Source of the DNA: Liolophura sinensis | Lineage: Eukaryota > Mollusca > Polyplacophora > Chitonida > Chitonidae | Direction of reading: 5' to 3' | DNA length: 64,000 bases | Assembly (NCBI RefSeq): GCF_032854445.1 | Contig: NC_088305.1 | Coordinates: forward strand, 19,825,717-19,889,716 | Shown: positions 10,096-22,156 of the stretch, one piece after another | Layout: every line of letters begins with the position of its first letter | Position numbering within the stretch: the stretch's first letter is position 1 | Translations under genes and position numbers: made by a program | The notes under the pieces: model-generated | What the model saw: the letters and a program-made list of their open reading frames with translations, nothing else | Told to the model about the DNA's origin: nothing | Database searches by the model: none

Positions 10096-13000
10096 ATGGC
10101 TACTACAAAGATCATACAGTGGAACTGTAGAGGATTGAGGTGTAACCTCGCAGAGCTCCAGATGTTAGCTCAAGATCTCAATCCTGTAGCTTTTAGCTTG
10201 CAGGAAACTCTGATGACTGATCCTAGTTATCAATGTCGAGGTTATGTATCTCATCACGCTGTTGCCACGTCTACGAATGGAAAGGCATCAGGGGGTTCTT
10301 CTCTTTTGATTAGGCAGGGTGTAATACACAATAGAATGGCACTGAACACCGATTTGCAGGCGGTGGCGGTGCGTATCACACTGGGTATAGTATTAACAAT
10401 CTGTTCTATTTATATACCACCTTCTTCTACTCTTCACCAACAAGAGCTGCAAAATTTATATGATCAATTACCTAAACCGTGTCTTCTTTTGGGAGACTTT
10501 AATGCCCATAGTGTTCTCTGGGGTGACTCTAAACGTAACCAGAAGGGCTCTGTATTGGAGGATTTTATATCTAATAACTCTCTATGCGTCTTAAATGATG
10601 GCACACATACTTACCTTCATCCTACAAAGGGAATTTATTCGGTCCTTGATTTAGCTCTGGCTGATGCAGGGCTAAGATCGGAATTCAGCTGGAGCGTCCA
10701 TGATGATCTGTGCGGAAGCGACCACTTCCCCACCATACTTACCCTTGAGGAGCCGGTATCTTCCTCCCTTCCACGCTTTAATTATGATAAAGCAGACTGG
10801 CCCCGCTTTGCTGTTCTGTGTGGTGAAACACTTACTAGCGACCTTTTTCTTGATGCAGTTGATCCTATCCAGTTATTCTCGGATCAGCTAATCGATGTAG
10901 CCTCCAAATGTATCCCGAAATCTTGTGCGGTTCCTCGTATTAAGAAACCGTGGTTCACGGAGGACTGTAAACGAGCTAGGCGTTTCAGGAAACGTGCTGA
11001 GCGCGTGTACCGATGTAGACCATCTCCCGGTAATTTAGACGATGTTAGGCGTACTCGAGCTAAAGCTCGTAGGACTATCAAACAGTCCAAACGTGACTCT
11101 TGGAAACGTTATGTTTCTAAGATTAATCATCGTACCACTATGTCAAAAGTCTGGAATATGATCCAACGCATCAAAGGCAAGGGATCCAATGTCACTGTCA
11201 ATCATCTTAAAGACGGGAATAATTCTTTGACAGAAAAACTTGACATAGCCAATAGGGCGCTTCTTTGGCGCACCATTCGTCTTCAGATAATTACTTGCCT
11301 CAGTTCCAGCGTAACAAGGAACGGACCGAGGCAAGTCCTCTTGATTTTACATCCTCTAATGAAGAATCCTACAATGCTACATTTTCTCTACATGAACTAT
11401 CCGCATCCCTTAGCAAGGCCCATGACTCAACTCCAGGGCCAGATGATATCCACTATCAGCTTTTACGACACCTTCCAGAGTCTTCCTTAAGGGTGCTTCT
11501 TGGAATTTTTAATACCATTTGGATTTCCGGGAATTTTCCTGCCTCATGGCAAAACGCTATTATTGTCCCCATCCCAAAGCCCGGAAAGGATTCTACCGAT
11601 CCAAATAACTATCGTCCTATTTCCTTAACCAGTTGTGTATGCAAGACTATGGAGAGGATGATTAACGATCGCTTGGTTTGGTTTTTGGAGACTAATGAGT
11701 TGATAAGCGACATTCAATGTGGATTTCGAAAGAATCGCAGTACTGTTGATCACCTTGTTCGTCTAGAATGCTTTATTAAGAACGGTATCGTTAATCGTGA
11801 CCATGTCGTATCTGTCTTTTTTGATCTGGAAAAGGCATATGACACTACTTGGAAATATGGCATTATGAAAGATATGCATGGATTTGGACTTAGAGGCCGG
11901 CTTCCTGACTTTATTCGTAAATTCTTAGACCATCGTCACTTCCAAGTTCGGGTTGGGGCTACCCTATCTGACTACTTTGAACAAGACCAGGGGGTTCCTC
12001 AAGGCAGCATTTTATCAGTTACTCTCTTTAGCATTAAGATTAATAGCCTTGTCAGAGTTTTATCTCCTAGTATGAATGCGTCCCTTTTTGTGGACGATCT
12101 TGGTATCTCTTGTCGAGGCAAAGGTATGCAGACTATTGAGAGACAGCTGCAGATTTGCCTTAACAAAATCCATGCCTGGGCACTGGAGAACGGATTTAAG
12201 TTCTCCAAGTCGAAGACTAACTGTGTACACTTTTGTCGGAAGTACTTCCCCCAAGAAGACCCCAAGGTATTTTTAGATGGATCCCCCATCAAGGTTGTGC
12301 CGGAGGCAAAATTCCTCGGGGTGATCTTCGATAGGCACCTTACATTTGAATCTCACATTAATTATCTTAGAGCCAGATGCCTAAAGGCGCTTGATATTTT
12401 GAAGGTTGTCTCTAGTGCTCGATGGGGAGGGGATCATGAAACCCTACTTCAGCTCTATCGAGCACTGATTCGTTCTAAGCTAGACTATGCCTGCAGTGTT
12501 TATGGAGGTGCGTCACGCTCTCAGTTGAAGAAACTCAATACTGTACATCACCAGGCCCTACGGTTGTGCTTAGGTGCTTTCCGTACCTCTCCTGTGGAGA
12601 GTCTGTATGTTGAAGCAAACGAGCCTCCCCTGGAGCTTCGAAGAACTAAACTATCCTTACAGTATATCACCAAGCTTAGAGCCAATCCATCCAACCCAGC
12701 CTTTGATTGTGTCTTCCATCCGGAATTTGAAGACTTATATGCTCAGAAGCCATCCATTGTTCCTCCACTGGGTGTCCGCATCCAGGAACATGTGCAAGCA
12801 GCTGGACTTGGGCTGGATACTATCACTCCCATACGCATCCAGGAAGATCCACCGTGGTTATGTCCTGAACCTCAGGTTGATACCTCGCTCTCCTCCCTGA
12901 AGAAATCTTCCACCAACTCTTTAGTATACCAGCAGGAGTTTAGTAATATGTGTTCGAAGTTTCCATTTTATCACCGCATATTCACTGACGGTTCCAAGAA

Positions 13001-13766
13001 TGATGATGGCGTGGCTTCTGCCGCTGTCCTTGGACCCAGAGCCGTTTCAATTCGGTTTCCAAATTCCTGTTCTGTATTTACTGAGAAAACCAAGGCAATT
13101 TTGTGCGCACTTCGGTCCATTCCAGAGCTAGGAGATAGCAGATTTCTCATCTGCTCTGACTCCCTTTCCTGCCTCCAGGCAATTCGGGCTAGTTCGCCTG
13201 TACATCCAGACATTCTGTCTATCAGGGAGATGTTTAAACGACTTAATGAAGATTTTATCATTGTCTTTTGTTGGGTGCCCGGGCATATGGGTATCCCTGG
13301 GAATACTGCTGCAGATGAAGCCGCGAAGGCGGCTTTGCATTCCCTTACTACCCAAACTGACGTTCCATATTTGGATTTGCGTTCACTTATTTGCTCCTAT
13401 ATCAAGCGCTTGTTTCAGGCTCAATGGGATGACCAGACAACCAACAAACTGCATGATATTCGTCAGTTTGTTGGTCCAGCGCCTTCCCTTTCACGGCATT
13501 GTCTCCGCTCTTGCATTTTGAGGAGGTGTCGTATCGGTCACACACGTGCTACGCACGGGTATTTGTTAAAAGGAAAAGATGCTCCTCATTGCTTTGCTTG
13601 TGATCAACGGTTCACAGTCAAGCACATATTGCTTGACTGTGGCGACTTTGCTCCTGTACGAGATTCCTTTTATCACGTAAGCTCTCTTTCAGAACTTTTC
13701 AATTCTGTAGAAAGTGATACTATTTTTGACTTTCTCTCTGCCATTGGTATGGCAGGAAAGCTGTAA
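10096..13766 (+). pseudogene. LINE ORF2: endonuclease, reverse transcriptase, RNase H; one frameshift
   Basis: Replication protein of the LINE. Endonuclease (10096 to about 10800): IIQWNCRG, SLQET, LLGDFNAHS and GSDHFPT carry the usual N, E, D/N and DH residues. A one-base frameshift lies near 11253-11262. The reverse transcriptase follows: PIPKPGKDSTDPNNYRPISL, FFDLEKAYD, PQGSILS and the catalytic FVDD. RNase H has FTDGSK, FTEKTKAI, CSDS and NTAADEA, so the D-E-D-D set is present. The C-terminus has a cysteine/histidine motif (CFACDQ...HILLDC). Both segments are otherwise open over about 1,220 codons, so inactivation looks recent. The ATG at 10096 follows the ORF1 stop by nine bases. Confidence 0.93.
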
Positions 13767-13928
13767 TTTTAAACTACCGTCTGTGTTTGTTATGTGACTT
13801 CTGGTGTCCTTTTTAACTGAACAGTAAATGAATTATCCGTAGTAGATCGACTACTTGACGTTTTATTGTCGCGATAAAACTGAAATATTGTTGAAAGCGA
13901 CGTTAAAACTTTCACTCACTCACTCACT
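13767..13928 (+). other. LINE 3' UTR and (CACT)n tail
   Basis: It ends ttgttgaaagcgacgttaa followed by actttcactcactcactcac, a tail type common in mollusc LINEs and SINEs. The microsatellite begins directly after it. Confidence 0.85.
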
Positions 13929-14040
13929 TGTAGGTAGGTATGTAGGTAGGTAGGTATGTAGGTAGGTAGGTAGGTAGGTAGGTAGGTAGGTAGGTATGTA
14001 GGTAGGTAGGTATGTAGGTAGGTAGGTATGTATGTATGTA
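13929..14040. repeat. (GTAG)n/(GTAT)n microsatellite, right side of the LINE insertion
   Basis: Continuation of the repeat seen at 7875-8047. It is interrupted by the LINE and ends at the SINE target site at 14041. Confidence 0.9.
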
Positions 14041-14052
14041 TAGGTTTTGGGG

Positions 14053-14180
14053 GGTCTGACAGCAACCCGCGCATGGTCATGGGTTTCCCCCGGGCTCTGC
14101 CCGGTTTCTTCCCACCATATTTCGTATAGGTGAAATATTCTTGAGTACGGCGTAAAACACCAATCAAATAAATAAATAAA
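14053..14180 (+). mobile_element. SINE family 1, 5'-truncated, with target-site duplication
   Basis: Core and tail of the family (gggctctgcccggtttc; gagtacggcgtaaaacacc) with an (AAAT)n end. A 12-bp direct repeat, taggttttgggg at 14041-14052 and tatgttttgggg at 14181-14192 (one mismatch), flanks it. Confidence 0.85.
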
Positions 14181-14194
14181 TATGTTTTGGGGTT

Positions 14195-14960
14195 CTACCT
14201 TTTTTAAAATTAATTTTAAAAAAGAAACCAAAGAGAATGTTATAAAATAGCATTTAAACCAAAGAACTCCTCAACCCTGAACAATTTTTTATCCTTCTTG
14301 ATAAAACCACGGCAATCGGCTTCTACTTCAAGTGGAAAAGGCTATCTTAAGACATACATCTCTCCAAGAAAAATACTCTCGTTTCCTCATGCATGGTACA
14401 TACCGTTAAATCTCACAATTTTTTATACAAATCTCGCTTGGCACCATCTGTTGGAAACAGTTCTGATGTACATGGTTTATTTTGATAAAAGCTGGCAACA
14501 TAGTCCTCGCAACATAGTCTTGCGGATATTGTGTGATCAAACCTTAAAGTTCTACTCCAGCGGATGCCATTAACAATGAAAGCAGGATATATGCATTTCA
14601 GTGTGAGTAGATTAAAAAGTTGGTTTTGTCTTTTATTTTCATGTTGTTGTTTATTTGACTGCTTTGTGCCAGTTGGTGGGCTTTCCTCAAACCCGCTTGC
14701 CCTATAGGTGATTTCCGTGTGCCGAAAACAGCGTGTCTTGAGATATTTTTTTAACAGTTTTAGACTAACAGTTCCGAAAAGTGTTTATAAATACCCGTGA
14801 CTGTACGTGACTTGCAGAACGTAAGATACAAATGTCTAAAAGTAAGCAGCATATATGGGCATGCGAGCTGTTGTTGTATTGTGCTGGTTTCATTAAATCG
14901 ATACAAGGCGTAGCCTTATTTCTTCATCTCATACTTCCTCCAGAAAAAAAAAACAGTTTT
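14195..14960. repeat. Left arm of an inverted duplication
   Basis: The reverse complement matches 18663-19235. Shared strings include gatggtgccaagcga with aaaaattgtgaga, tctactccagcgg (gctggagtagaa in the other arm) and cttcatctcatacttcctc. No gene is recognised inside. Confidence 0.85.
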
Positions 14961-16064
14961 AATATGCTATGAACATCATTCCATACTTTTTATCTTTCCT
15001 TTGTTGGAGTTTAAAGGCAGAGAAGACTCTAACATGAAGCACATGTCAGGTGAAATATTGTCTGGGAAAACATTTCGATTTATTATTTTTTTTAATTTTT
15101 CATATATTGGGACTAACGATGTCACTTCAGGTTTTTGCCACTAGACACACACAGAGAGCTATATTTCATCACTTAAAATGTATCTACATTTAGAGCTATG
15201 AATGCATTCACAAACTGACCTTGAAGCGAAATATTTCAAGCCAAAAACATTTCTGTGACGTCACTGATACCCAACACTGGGTCCCAATAGACCACCAAGG
15301 AATCCTATTATCGTATAACCTGCCTATGGTCGTGGGTTTCCGCCGGGCTCTGCCCGGTTTCCACCCACCATAATGCTGGCCGCCGTCGTACAAGTGAAAT
15401 ATTCTTGAGTACGGCGTAAAACACCAATCAAATATATAAATAAATGTTATCGTGTACACACGTTTCAATGCAATTGATCATTATTGATTTTTGATTATTT
15501 AATGCAATAATCAACAATTATGCATTATGTAGTGATTATTATGAAGTGTTTTCAATGTTTACCTATCCTTAATAATGTTTTCTTGTGGCCCTTGGTAGTG
15601 ACGCTTGCCACAGTGATTGGGTGTAGTCTGCACTCAACCCAGTCGTCATCACTATCAGGGCTTGCCTCCCTCAGATGTGGTTTGGTCAAGGAATGGTCAC
15701 TTTGATGTCATTCTTATGCTGTCTATAAATTAACAATGTGTTGAAGGCTAGCTTCCGCGTTAGATTTAAATACCAACCATTTGTGTGGTCAACACTGGGA
15801 ACGGCTTTGTCATCCCGGTCACGGTTTTTTTTTAAAAGAAATTCGGTTTAATAAAGGATTAGTAATTGTTTCTCATGGGGACAGTGTTTTCGTCTTATTA
15901 TTTTTCATGCTGATAGTTCTGGCCAGCTACATAATAGCTACGGCTACATACTATGTTTTAAATACATTTCAGTCGGTCACAAAAATTCTATAAAAATAAA
16001 TAAATAAAACTATTTTCCTGGACAGTGTTTAAGGCTCTTTCATCAGATAAATACATTATGACTT
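14961..16064. other. Non-coding stretch between inverted-repeat segments
   Basis: AT-rich and absent from the opposite arm. It holds one SINE copy (15315-15445) and nothing else I can name. Confidence 0.5.
15315..15445 (+). mobile_element. SINE family 1, 5'-truncated
   Basis: Core cgggctctgcccggtttc, then ataatgctggccgccgtcg and the cggcgtaaaacaccaatca tail with an A/T-rich end. Confidence 0.85.
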
Positions 16065-16096
16065 TCTTAAGTTTCAATGAAATTGCACTCATACCA

Positions 16097-16441
16097 ACTG
16101 TATTCTCACAGTACTCACCAACAGTTCGAAACAAAAGTGAAAGTAAACAATAGTCCATAGCCCCAAGATGCTGAGGAAACCGGCTGTATTCTCACAGCAC
16201 TCACCAACAGTAAGAAACAAAAGTGAAAGTAAACAGTAGTCCATAGCCCCAAGAGACTGAGGAAACCTATTGTATTCTCACAGTATTCAGAAAACAGTAC
16301 GAAGCAAAAGTGAAACGTAAACAATACCCCGCACCCCAAGAGATTGAGGAAACCGACTGTATTCTCACAGCACTCACCAACAGCACGAAACAAACGTAAA
16401 AAGTAAACAATAACCCACAGCCCCAAGAGACTGAGGAAACA
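16097..16441. repeat. Tandem repeat, four units of about 86 bp
   Basis: Units start near 16098, 16182, 16268 and 16356, each with ctgtattctcacag, actcaccaacag and agccccaagaga-type blocks. The first unit and its left flank are repeated in reverse at 18478-18600, placing the axis of the local inverted duplication near 17.3 kb. Confidence 0.85.
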
Positions 16442-16637
16442 GCTATAAATACGGACATTAACTACTGTTGATCTTAAACATTTAACCACGAAAAAAATGT
16501 ATCGGCCACACGTGTCAAGTTTAAGACATAAGGCCATACAGGTCCATCACATGTGGTAATTTAACAGGGTTGTTATTGGTATGACGTCACAGCCTGATCC
16601 AGATTCTGACTTCAAAGTATAGGACATAAGTGTTTCC

Positions 16638-16840
16638 TGATTCAGAGTTACCCAGTCAGTTAATCACATGCAGCGTATAAAAGCTGAGATAGAACGATCT
16701 ATAACATCACTATGGAAGCTGCGCCTATACATTGCATGGGCGCGTGCGCCAACTTGGTTTAGTACATTTAATGTATGGATGTGTATGGGTTCTACCTTGT
16801 ATACTTCATTTGAAAAAGAGACCAAAGAGAATGTGAGATT
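16638..16840 (+). repeat. Partial second copy of the TLR-upstream module without LINE
   Basis: Directly repeats 7564-7880 (gagttac, aaagctgaga, gcatgggcgcgtgcgccaac, tttagtacatt) and then, with no LINE or SINE between, 14190-14236 (ggttctacc, gaccaaagagaatg). It therefore represents the uninterrupted form of the site that holds the LINE at 8048-13928. Confidence 0.8.
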
Positions 16841-16844
16841 TATC

Positions 16845-17275
16845 GGAACTGCGTGGAACCAAGTCTCCAGTAAATCTCGTCTAAACCTCGTCCTGTACCG
16901 GTACGCTAAATCTCGATCGAATCTCGTAGGAATCTCGCGCTGTCGTGCAAGTCTCGTCAGAATGTCACTTCTTTACTGATATGGTGAGTAAAAAAGGCCA
17001 TATTCTCAGGAGAATCGCACGATAGCGCACACTTAATTGATTGATTTATTTATTTGATTGGTGTTTTACGCCGTATTTCACTGATTTAATTCAGATTCGG
17101 TCGAGATTTAGACGACAACGGGAGATTCAGACGCATGTGAGAGATTTACATGACATTTCCGACTGAATGTCGTTGTAGTCTCGTTTGAATCTCGTTACAA
17201 TGTCGTGTTGTAGTCCTTATCATGAACTAATCTCGACTAAATCTCGCAATGTCGTTCGAATATCATAGAAACTGG
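16845..17275. repeat. Dispersed AATCTCG-motif cluster with a small SINE fragment
   Basis: The motifs aatctcg, gtctcg and tgtcg recur every 10-25 bases on both strands. A 48-bp minus-strand SINE fragment (17039-17086, gattggtgttttacgccg) interrupts the cluster, and the motif is mainly inverted just after it. Confidence 0.5.
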
Positions 17276-17714
17276 TTTTGGGTATGTATGTGAAAGCGAG
17301 CACGGCAGCTTCCGGCTTCCGTGTTTTTCGGCCTTGGCGGTCATATGCTTCAATCCGCAGATGTCTTCAATTTCAGTAGAAAAAACATCTTTTCAACAAT
17401 TGCTGATATGAACCAAGGTCAGAACTAAAAATATAAATGGATTTTCCTGAAAGACAATCCGACAACGTAATGGTGCCTTATATCCTTGTAGAATTATATA
17501 ATACCTTGAAAAGACCCACTGGGCTGGAAACCGATATAAAGGACTTTTAACACGGGTTGCTCCTTGGCTTACAGACTAATGGGATTTGTATATGTACATA
17601 ACTCCAGAGATCTTACACAATTCTCGTCTAACATGTAACTCTTTGCATGTATATAGTAATTCAGACAGCACCTGGTGCTGTGACTTGTGTAATCTGATAG
17701 TGTCAGAGAAAAAA

Positions 17715-18200
17715 TGCGGTGATGTTAAATGCACAAAAAATGCATGGAGCGATATTAAATCCACAAAGTGTGCAGTGATGCTAAATGCACAAAACATGTA
17801 GCTATGTTAAATGTATAAAACATGTAATCATGTTGAATGCACAAAAAACGCAGTGATGCTAAATGAACAAAAAGTGCAGTAATGTTAAATGCACAAGAAA
17901 TGCATGGAGTAATGTTAAATGCACAAAAATGCATGGGGTGGTGTTAAATACACAAAAATGCAGTGACGTTCAATACATGAAAAAACGCAGTGATGTTCAG
18001 TGCACAAATAATGCAGCCATGTAAATACACAAAAATGCTGTGATGTTGAATACATGAAAAAACGCAGTGATGTTCAGTGCACAAATAATGCAGCCACGTA
18101 AATGAACAAAAATGCTGTGATGTTGAATACATGAAAAAACGCAGTGATGTTCAGTGCACAAATAATGCAGCCACGTAAATGCACAAAAAATGCAGTGTTG
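17715..18200. repeat. Tandem repeat of about 26 bp with a longer superimposed period
   Basis: The unit resembles gtgatgttaaatgcacaaaaa. From 17960 onward a longer unit of about 80-90 bp, containing gcagtgatgttcagtgcac, repeats about three times. Confidence 0.8.
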
Positions 18201-18477
18201 TTATTTGCAATTTATCAGACGTCACTGGTGTGGAATTCTTTAAAATGATGTGCTGTCGATCGTCACGTTTAATATGCAATCATGTGAATGTAGACACGCA
18301 GTTTTTCGATTGGATAATCAACTCTAACGACTCTTAGCTATGACAGTATGATTAGCTAAGGGAAATACCAACTCATTTATACAGTTTTATTTTAACTGTT
18401 CAGGTTAACACGCTGAAACAATAGCAAATTACACGAACCTTATCGCAGAACGATTGTGGATTTCTACGTATTGCTAA

Positions 18478-19480
18478 TCCGCAGCCTCTTGGGGCTAAGG
18501 GGTATTCTTTACTTCCACCTTTGTTCGTGCTAATGGTGAGTGCTGTGAGAATGTAGTCGGTATGAGTGCCATTTCGTTGTAGCTTGATATACTTCATTGT
18601 AACTTGCTATAGATTAAGGTTCAATAAAGAAAAGGCTTAAAGGGATATGGCATGGTGTGCGTTTTAGAACTGTTTTTTTTTTTTTTTTTTCTTGTTCTTG
18701 AGGAAGTATGAGATGAAGAAAGCGGATACGCCACAGGGCCTTTTATCGAAATAATTATACCAGCATATTGCAACAACAACACCAATGTCATACATGATAC
18801 TTACCTTTAGACATTCGTAGCTTACTTTCCGAATAGACCTTGTCTGTTAAAAAAAATCAACTTTATAATCCACTCACGCTGAAAATCATATATCTCACTT
18901 TCATTTTTAATGGCATCTAAACCCGCTGGAGTAGAACTTTAACCCTTGCGCACACGGTACCTGTAAGACTACGTTGCCACGGTTATGTTGCTAAGACTAT
19001 GTTGCTACGGTTATATTGCTAAGACTATGTTGCCAGAATTCCATCCAAGCGATGGTGCCAAGCGAAATTTGTGCCAAAAATTGTGAGATGATAAAACGAC
19101 TGTACTTTTCTTTGAGAGATGGTTTTCTAAAGATAAACTTTTCCAGTTGCAGCAGAAGCAGATTGCTCTACCGTGAGCCAAGAGGGATATATAACTGTTT
19201 AGGAATGAGGAGTTTTGGGGTTCAAATGCGTGATTTTTTTTCTTTTTTGAATAATTATTAAATACGAAGTAAAACACCACACGTACAAACAAACAATTAA
19301 TTTTATAAACAAAGCTGGCACTTTCATGGAATATATATATAGACACTCACAGTGATGTTATATATAAATCGTTTCAGTCCAGTGACTTTTACATAGAGCC
19401 TGGCCTACCACACACCCTATTATCATCTCACATAACCTGGTTTCAATGCATGTCAGACAGTCAAAACTTTTACTTGTTGG
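18478..19480. repeat. Right arm of the inverted duplication (upstream of the TLR pseudogene)
   Basis: Segments match the reverse complement of the left side in the expected order: 18478-18600 with 16065-16170, 18663-19235 with 14195-14960, 19325-19420 with the 182-bp module, and 19433-19480 with 7345-7400. No LINE is present in this arm. Confidence 0.82.
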
Positions 19481-19533
19481 TTAGAGTCTGTCATAATGTA
19501 CCTCTCCCTACAAACAGGCTCCACGCAGTTAAT

Positions 19534-19685
19534 ATTTATTTATTTATTTATTTCATTGGTGTTTTACGCCGTACTCAAGAATGATTCACTTATACGACGG
19601 CAGCCATCATTATGGTGGGAGGAAACCGGACAGAGCCCAGGGGAAACCCACGACCATCCGCAGGTTGCTGGCAGACCTTCCCACT
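19534..19685 (-). mobile_element. SINE family 1, truncated
   Basis: Minus-strand tail ggtgttttacgccgtactca, then ggaaaccggacagagccca and cgcaggttgctggcagacc. The tRNA-like head is missing. Confidence 0.85.
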
Positions 19686-19834
19686 CCGCGGTTAATACCA
19701 CGGCTGTACACGTTCAGCATATTTGTACATAGAATATGGCCATTGTTGTACCTTAACACTGAGAAAAGGACACTTTGTCGGTAGAAAAAGAAATATTTCC
19801 TCAAAGGGGCCTCTCCAGGAGACGAGGTAGAGTT

Positions 19835-21190
19835 ATGAAGTTTCGCGTCCCGCTGTTAATGATCGCCCTTCATTGGGGCGGGCCAAAAAAAGTCACCATG
19901 TTGATCTCAGGCACCACGGACTTCGGATCATCCCGCCCACAACAGAGAGTCTCGACTTGAGTTGGAATTTTCTGCAAAGTATACCCAATGATTCCTTCGT
20001 CAACCTCGTTCGATGTCTGGGAATGCACTCACGAGGCTGGAACCGTCAGCTTTTGCAGGGCTGTTACGGCTCCTTTGTTTGAACGTCGGATACAACCAGT
20101 TTCTACTGGGATACAAATCCTACCCTCCTACAGTATTCTACCCTCTGGAAAAACCGGAAATCCTAAATACTGCTGACAAAATAGGCCAACATGACCAGTC
20201 GACAGGATTATAAGACGAGATATTTAGCGACTTTGGCTCGTTGAAAGAGTTATCAATTGGACTTCACAACGGTTATTTTGGTGCCTTACAGAACTTAAGA
20301 CGCTAGCCAACAACAAAACTGATCCACTTTCCCGTGTCAATTTATAAGTTAGTCTCGTTGAAATTCGTGGACATGTCATCCAATGTAATCTCGTAAAGAA
20401 AGTGGTTGGTCGTTGACATTTCACTCCAAACCAGTGGTGTTTATATCTGTACATGTAATACTCTGAACACTATGCACTGGCTGTTGGAAGGTTCAGCCAT
20501 TGTGGAGGAACCTTGCTCACTGAAGTGCACCCTACAGAATGGAACAGTGGTGAAAATGTGTGCCCTCCAGTCACAGCTGAAGAACATGGACGTGAGCTGT
20601 GTCAGCAAATTTTGTTTACCGTCTCCATAGTTGGTTCTTGTTTGATCACCGTGATGATTGTACTTGGTGTCTTTGCCTACAGATGAAATATAAAATATTG
20701 GGTTCTTACAAAATTTAGGAGGGGTCCTGTGTATAAAGAGCTGACCAACGAGCAATACAAATATGATGCATTCGTGGCTTACAACTACACCAGTTACCGA
20801 TGGGCTTGCATCGATGTGAGAAAAGTTTTGGAAGTTGAGAACGATTTCTCACTGTGTCTTCACGATCGCGACTTTATCCCCGGGGGAAACATTCAGCAGA
20901 GCATCGTGGACGCCATGAACAGCAGCCGGAAAATCATCTTGGTGATCAACAAAGCTTTCATGAAAAGTGAATGGTGTGAATTCGAAGTTCAAATGGCGGG
21001 CATGCGCATGGTGAGAGACGGCCTTGATGACGCCATTATAGTGATCATGATGGAAGAAATCCCTGTGACTGAAATGCCCAAATCGCTGCTGAGCCTGTGG
21101 AAACATATCGGATTCCTGGTGTGGCCCGAAGATGACCCAGACGATGAACGGATCTTCTGGAGCCGTCTGCTAGACGGGATGGCGCGCTGA
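19835..21190 (+). pseudogene. Toll-like receptor pseudogene with an intact TIR reading frame
   Basis: Third TLR copy, inverted relative to the others. It starts MKFRVPLLMIALH at 19835 and soon shifts frame near 19880. The first LRRs continue in another frame (HHGLRIIPPTTESLDLSWN) and then shift again (NALTRLEPSAF). A large internal deletion removes most of the LRR region between about 20210 and 20280. The LRR cap returns near 20450 (TLNTMHWLLEGSAIVEE), and a TGA follows the membrane segment near 20685. From 20729 to 21190 the TIR domain is fully open (153 codons), with YDAFVAY, HDRDFIPGG and FW and only about ten changes from the functional paralogue. It cannot make a receptor. A short TIR-only product is conceivable but unsupported. 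Confidence 0.9.
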
Positions 21191-22156
21191 AGTGTCTGTT
21201 CGTCATTGTTTCGTGTAGTATGAGATTTTTATGGCGTGGAAAGACGACTGTAGCTTTAAGCGAAAGTAAGATTGAATAATTTCTCCGTACGGTTTGTCAT
21301 GTCATTTTGCTGGACAGGAAATGAAGTTTACTGTCGGATTCTAAATTCAGCAAACCTGCCCGTGGCGGTGGGTAAGACAAGGAGTGGAGTGAAACAGCAC
21401 TTCCGATCATTAACACATTGAACTTTAAATCGATGTCGCAGAAATTGTTCAGAACTTTTTCAGAATTTTGCTACAGACACATCATGGGTTGTGAACATTG
21501 ACTGCCAAAAGGCGTTCGCACCACCTTGATTCTGCATTAGTCTCGGGTTGTAGATTTTGAAGTGTTACAGTCAAATAACAGAGCAGGCCTATGCTTACGG
21601 TTCCAAAAAGCAACTGTATAGGTTCAGTGCTTTTTGACGAACAGGGTAGCTCATGTTACTAACAAGTTAGTGTACAATGGCTTCTTCCAACAGGGCTCTA
21701 GTCTTATTTGTCACCATCTGACATTTTAACCATCTTAGACGAACTTTACTCAACGTGATAAACACATTTTTCATACATTTTCTGCTACATCACATATCAA
21801 AACCGGGTGTTTAATAATTGTTAGGAAAAGATTGCTTTCCCTGATGATGTTAAGAAAAATCGGGTTTACAAGGTTTTATGTAAAGTTGTTCCATTAGAGA
21901 GAATTTTATCTTACATGAGATCAGATGTTGGCTTAAATGGTGGCCCGATTAACCGTAAATTTCTGGCGTGAATAGCCCTTCATTAAGTATTTTTATTTGG
22001 TATCAGTTAAGAGTGACTTCCCTTGACCACAATGGTTTCTGTGCTTATATGTATGCCTTGGATTTTATAATAGTTTGTAAATAACGATGCATAAAAAATT
22101 ATTTCTACCGTGCCTTATTGTATTAGCAACATTTACCAAGTTATCCTTTGGGCCTG

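Larger units (their letters stand above)
8048..13928 (+). mobile_element. LINE (I-like group, APE-RT-RNase H), near full length but inactivated
   Basis: Non-LTR retrotransposon with a 5' leader (8048-8324), ORF1 carrying CCHC zinc knuckles, ORF2 carrying an apurinic-type endonuclease, reverse transcriptase and RNase H, and a short 3' UTR ending in a (CACT)n tail. The RNase H domain after the RT and the CCHC ORF1 fit the I/Nimb-like group; the exact clade is inference. It has no LTRs, protease or integrase. Visible damage is one frameshift and one in-frame stop in ORF1, a SINE inserted in the ORF1 tail, and one frameshift in ORF2, so this copy cannot move by itself. It is flanked on both sides by the same tetranucleotide microsatellite, which appears to be its target. 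Confidence 0.92.
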
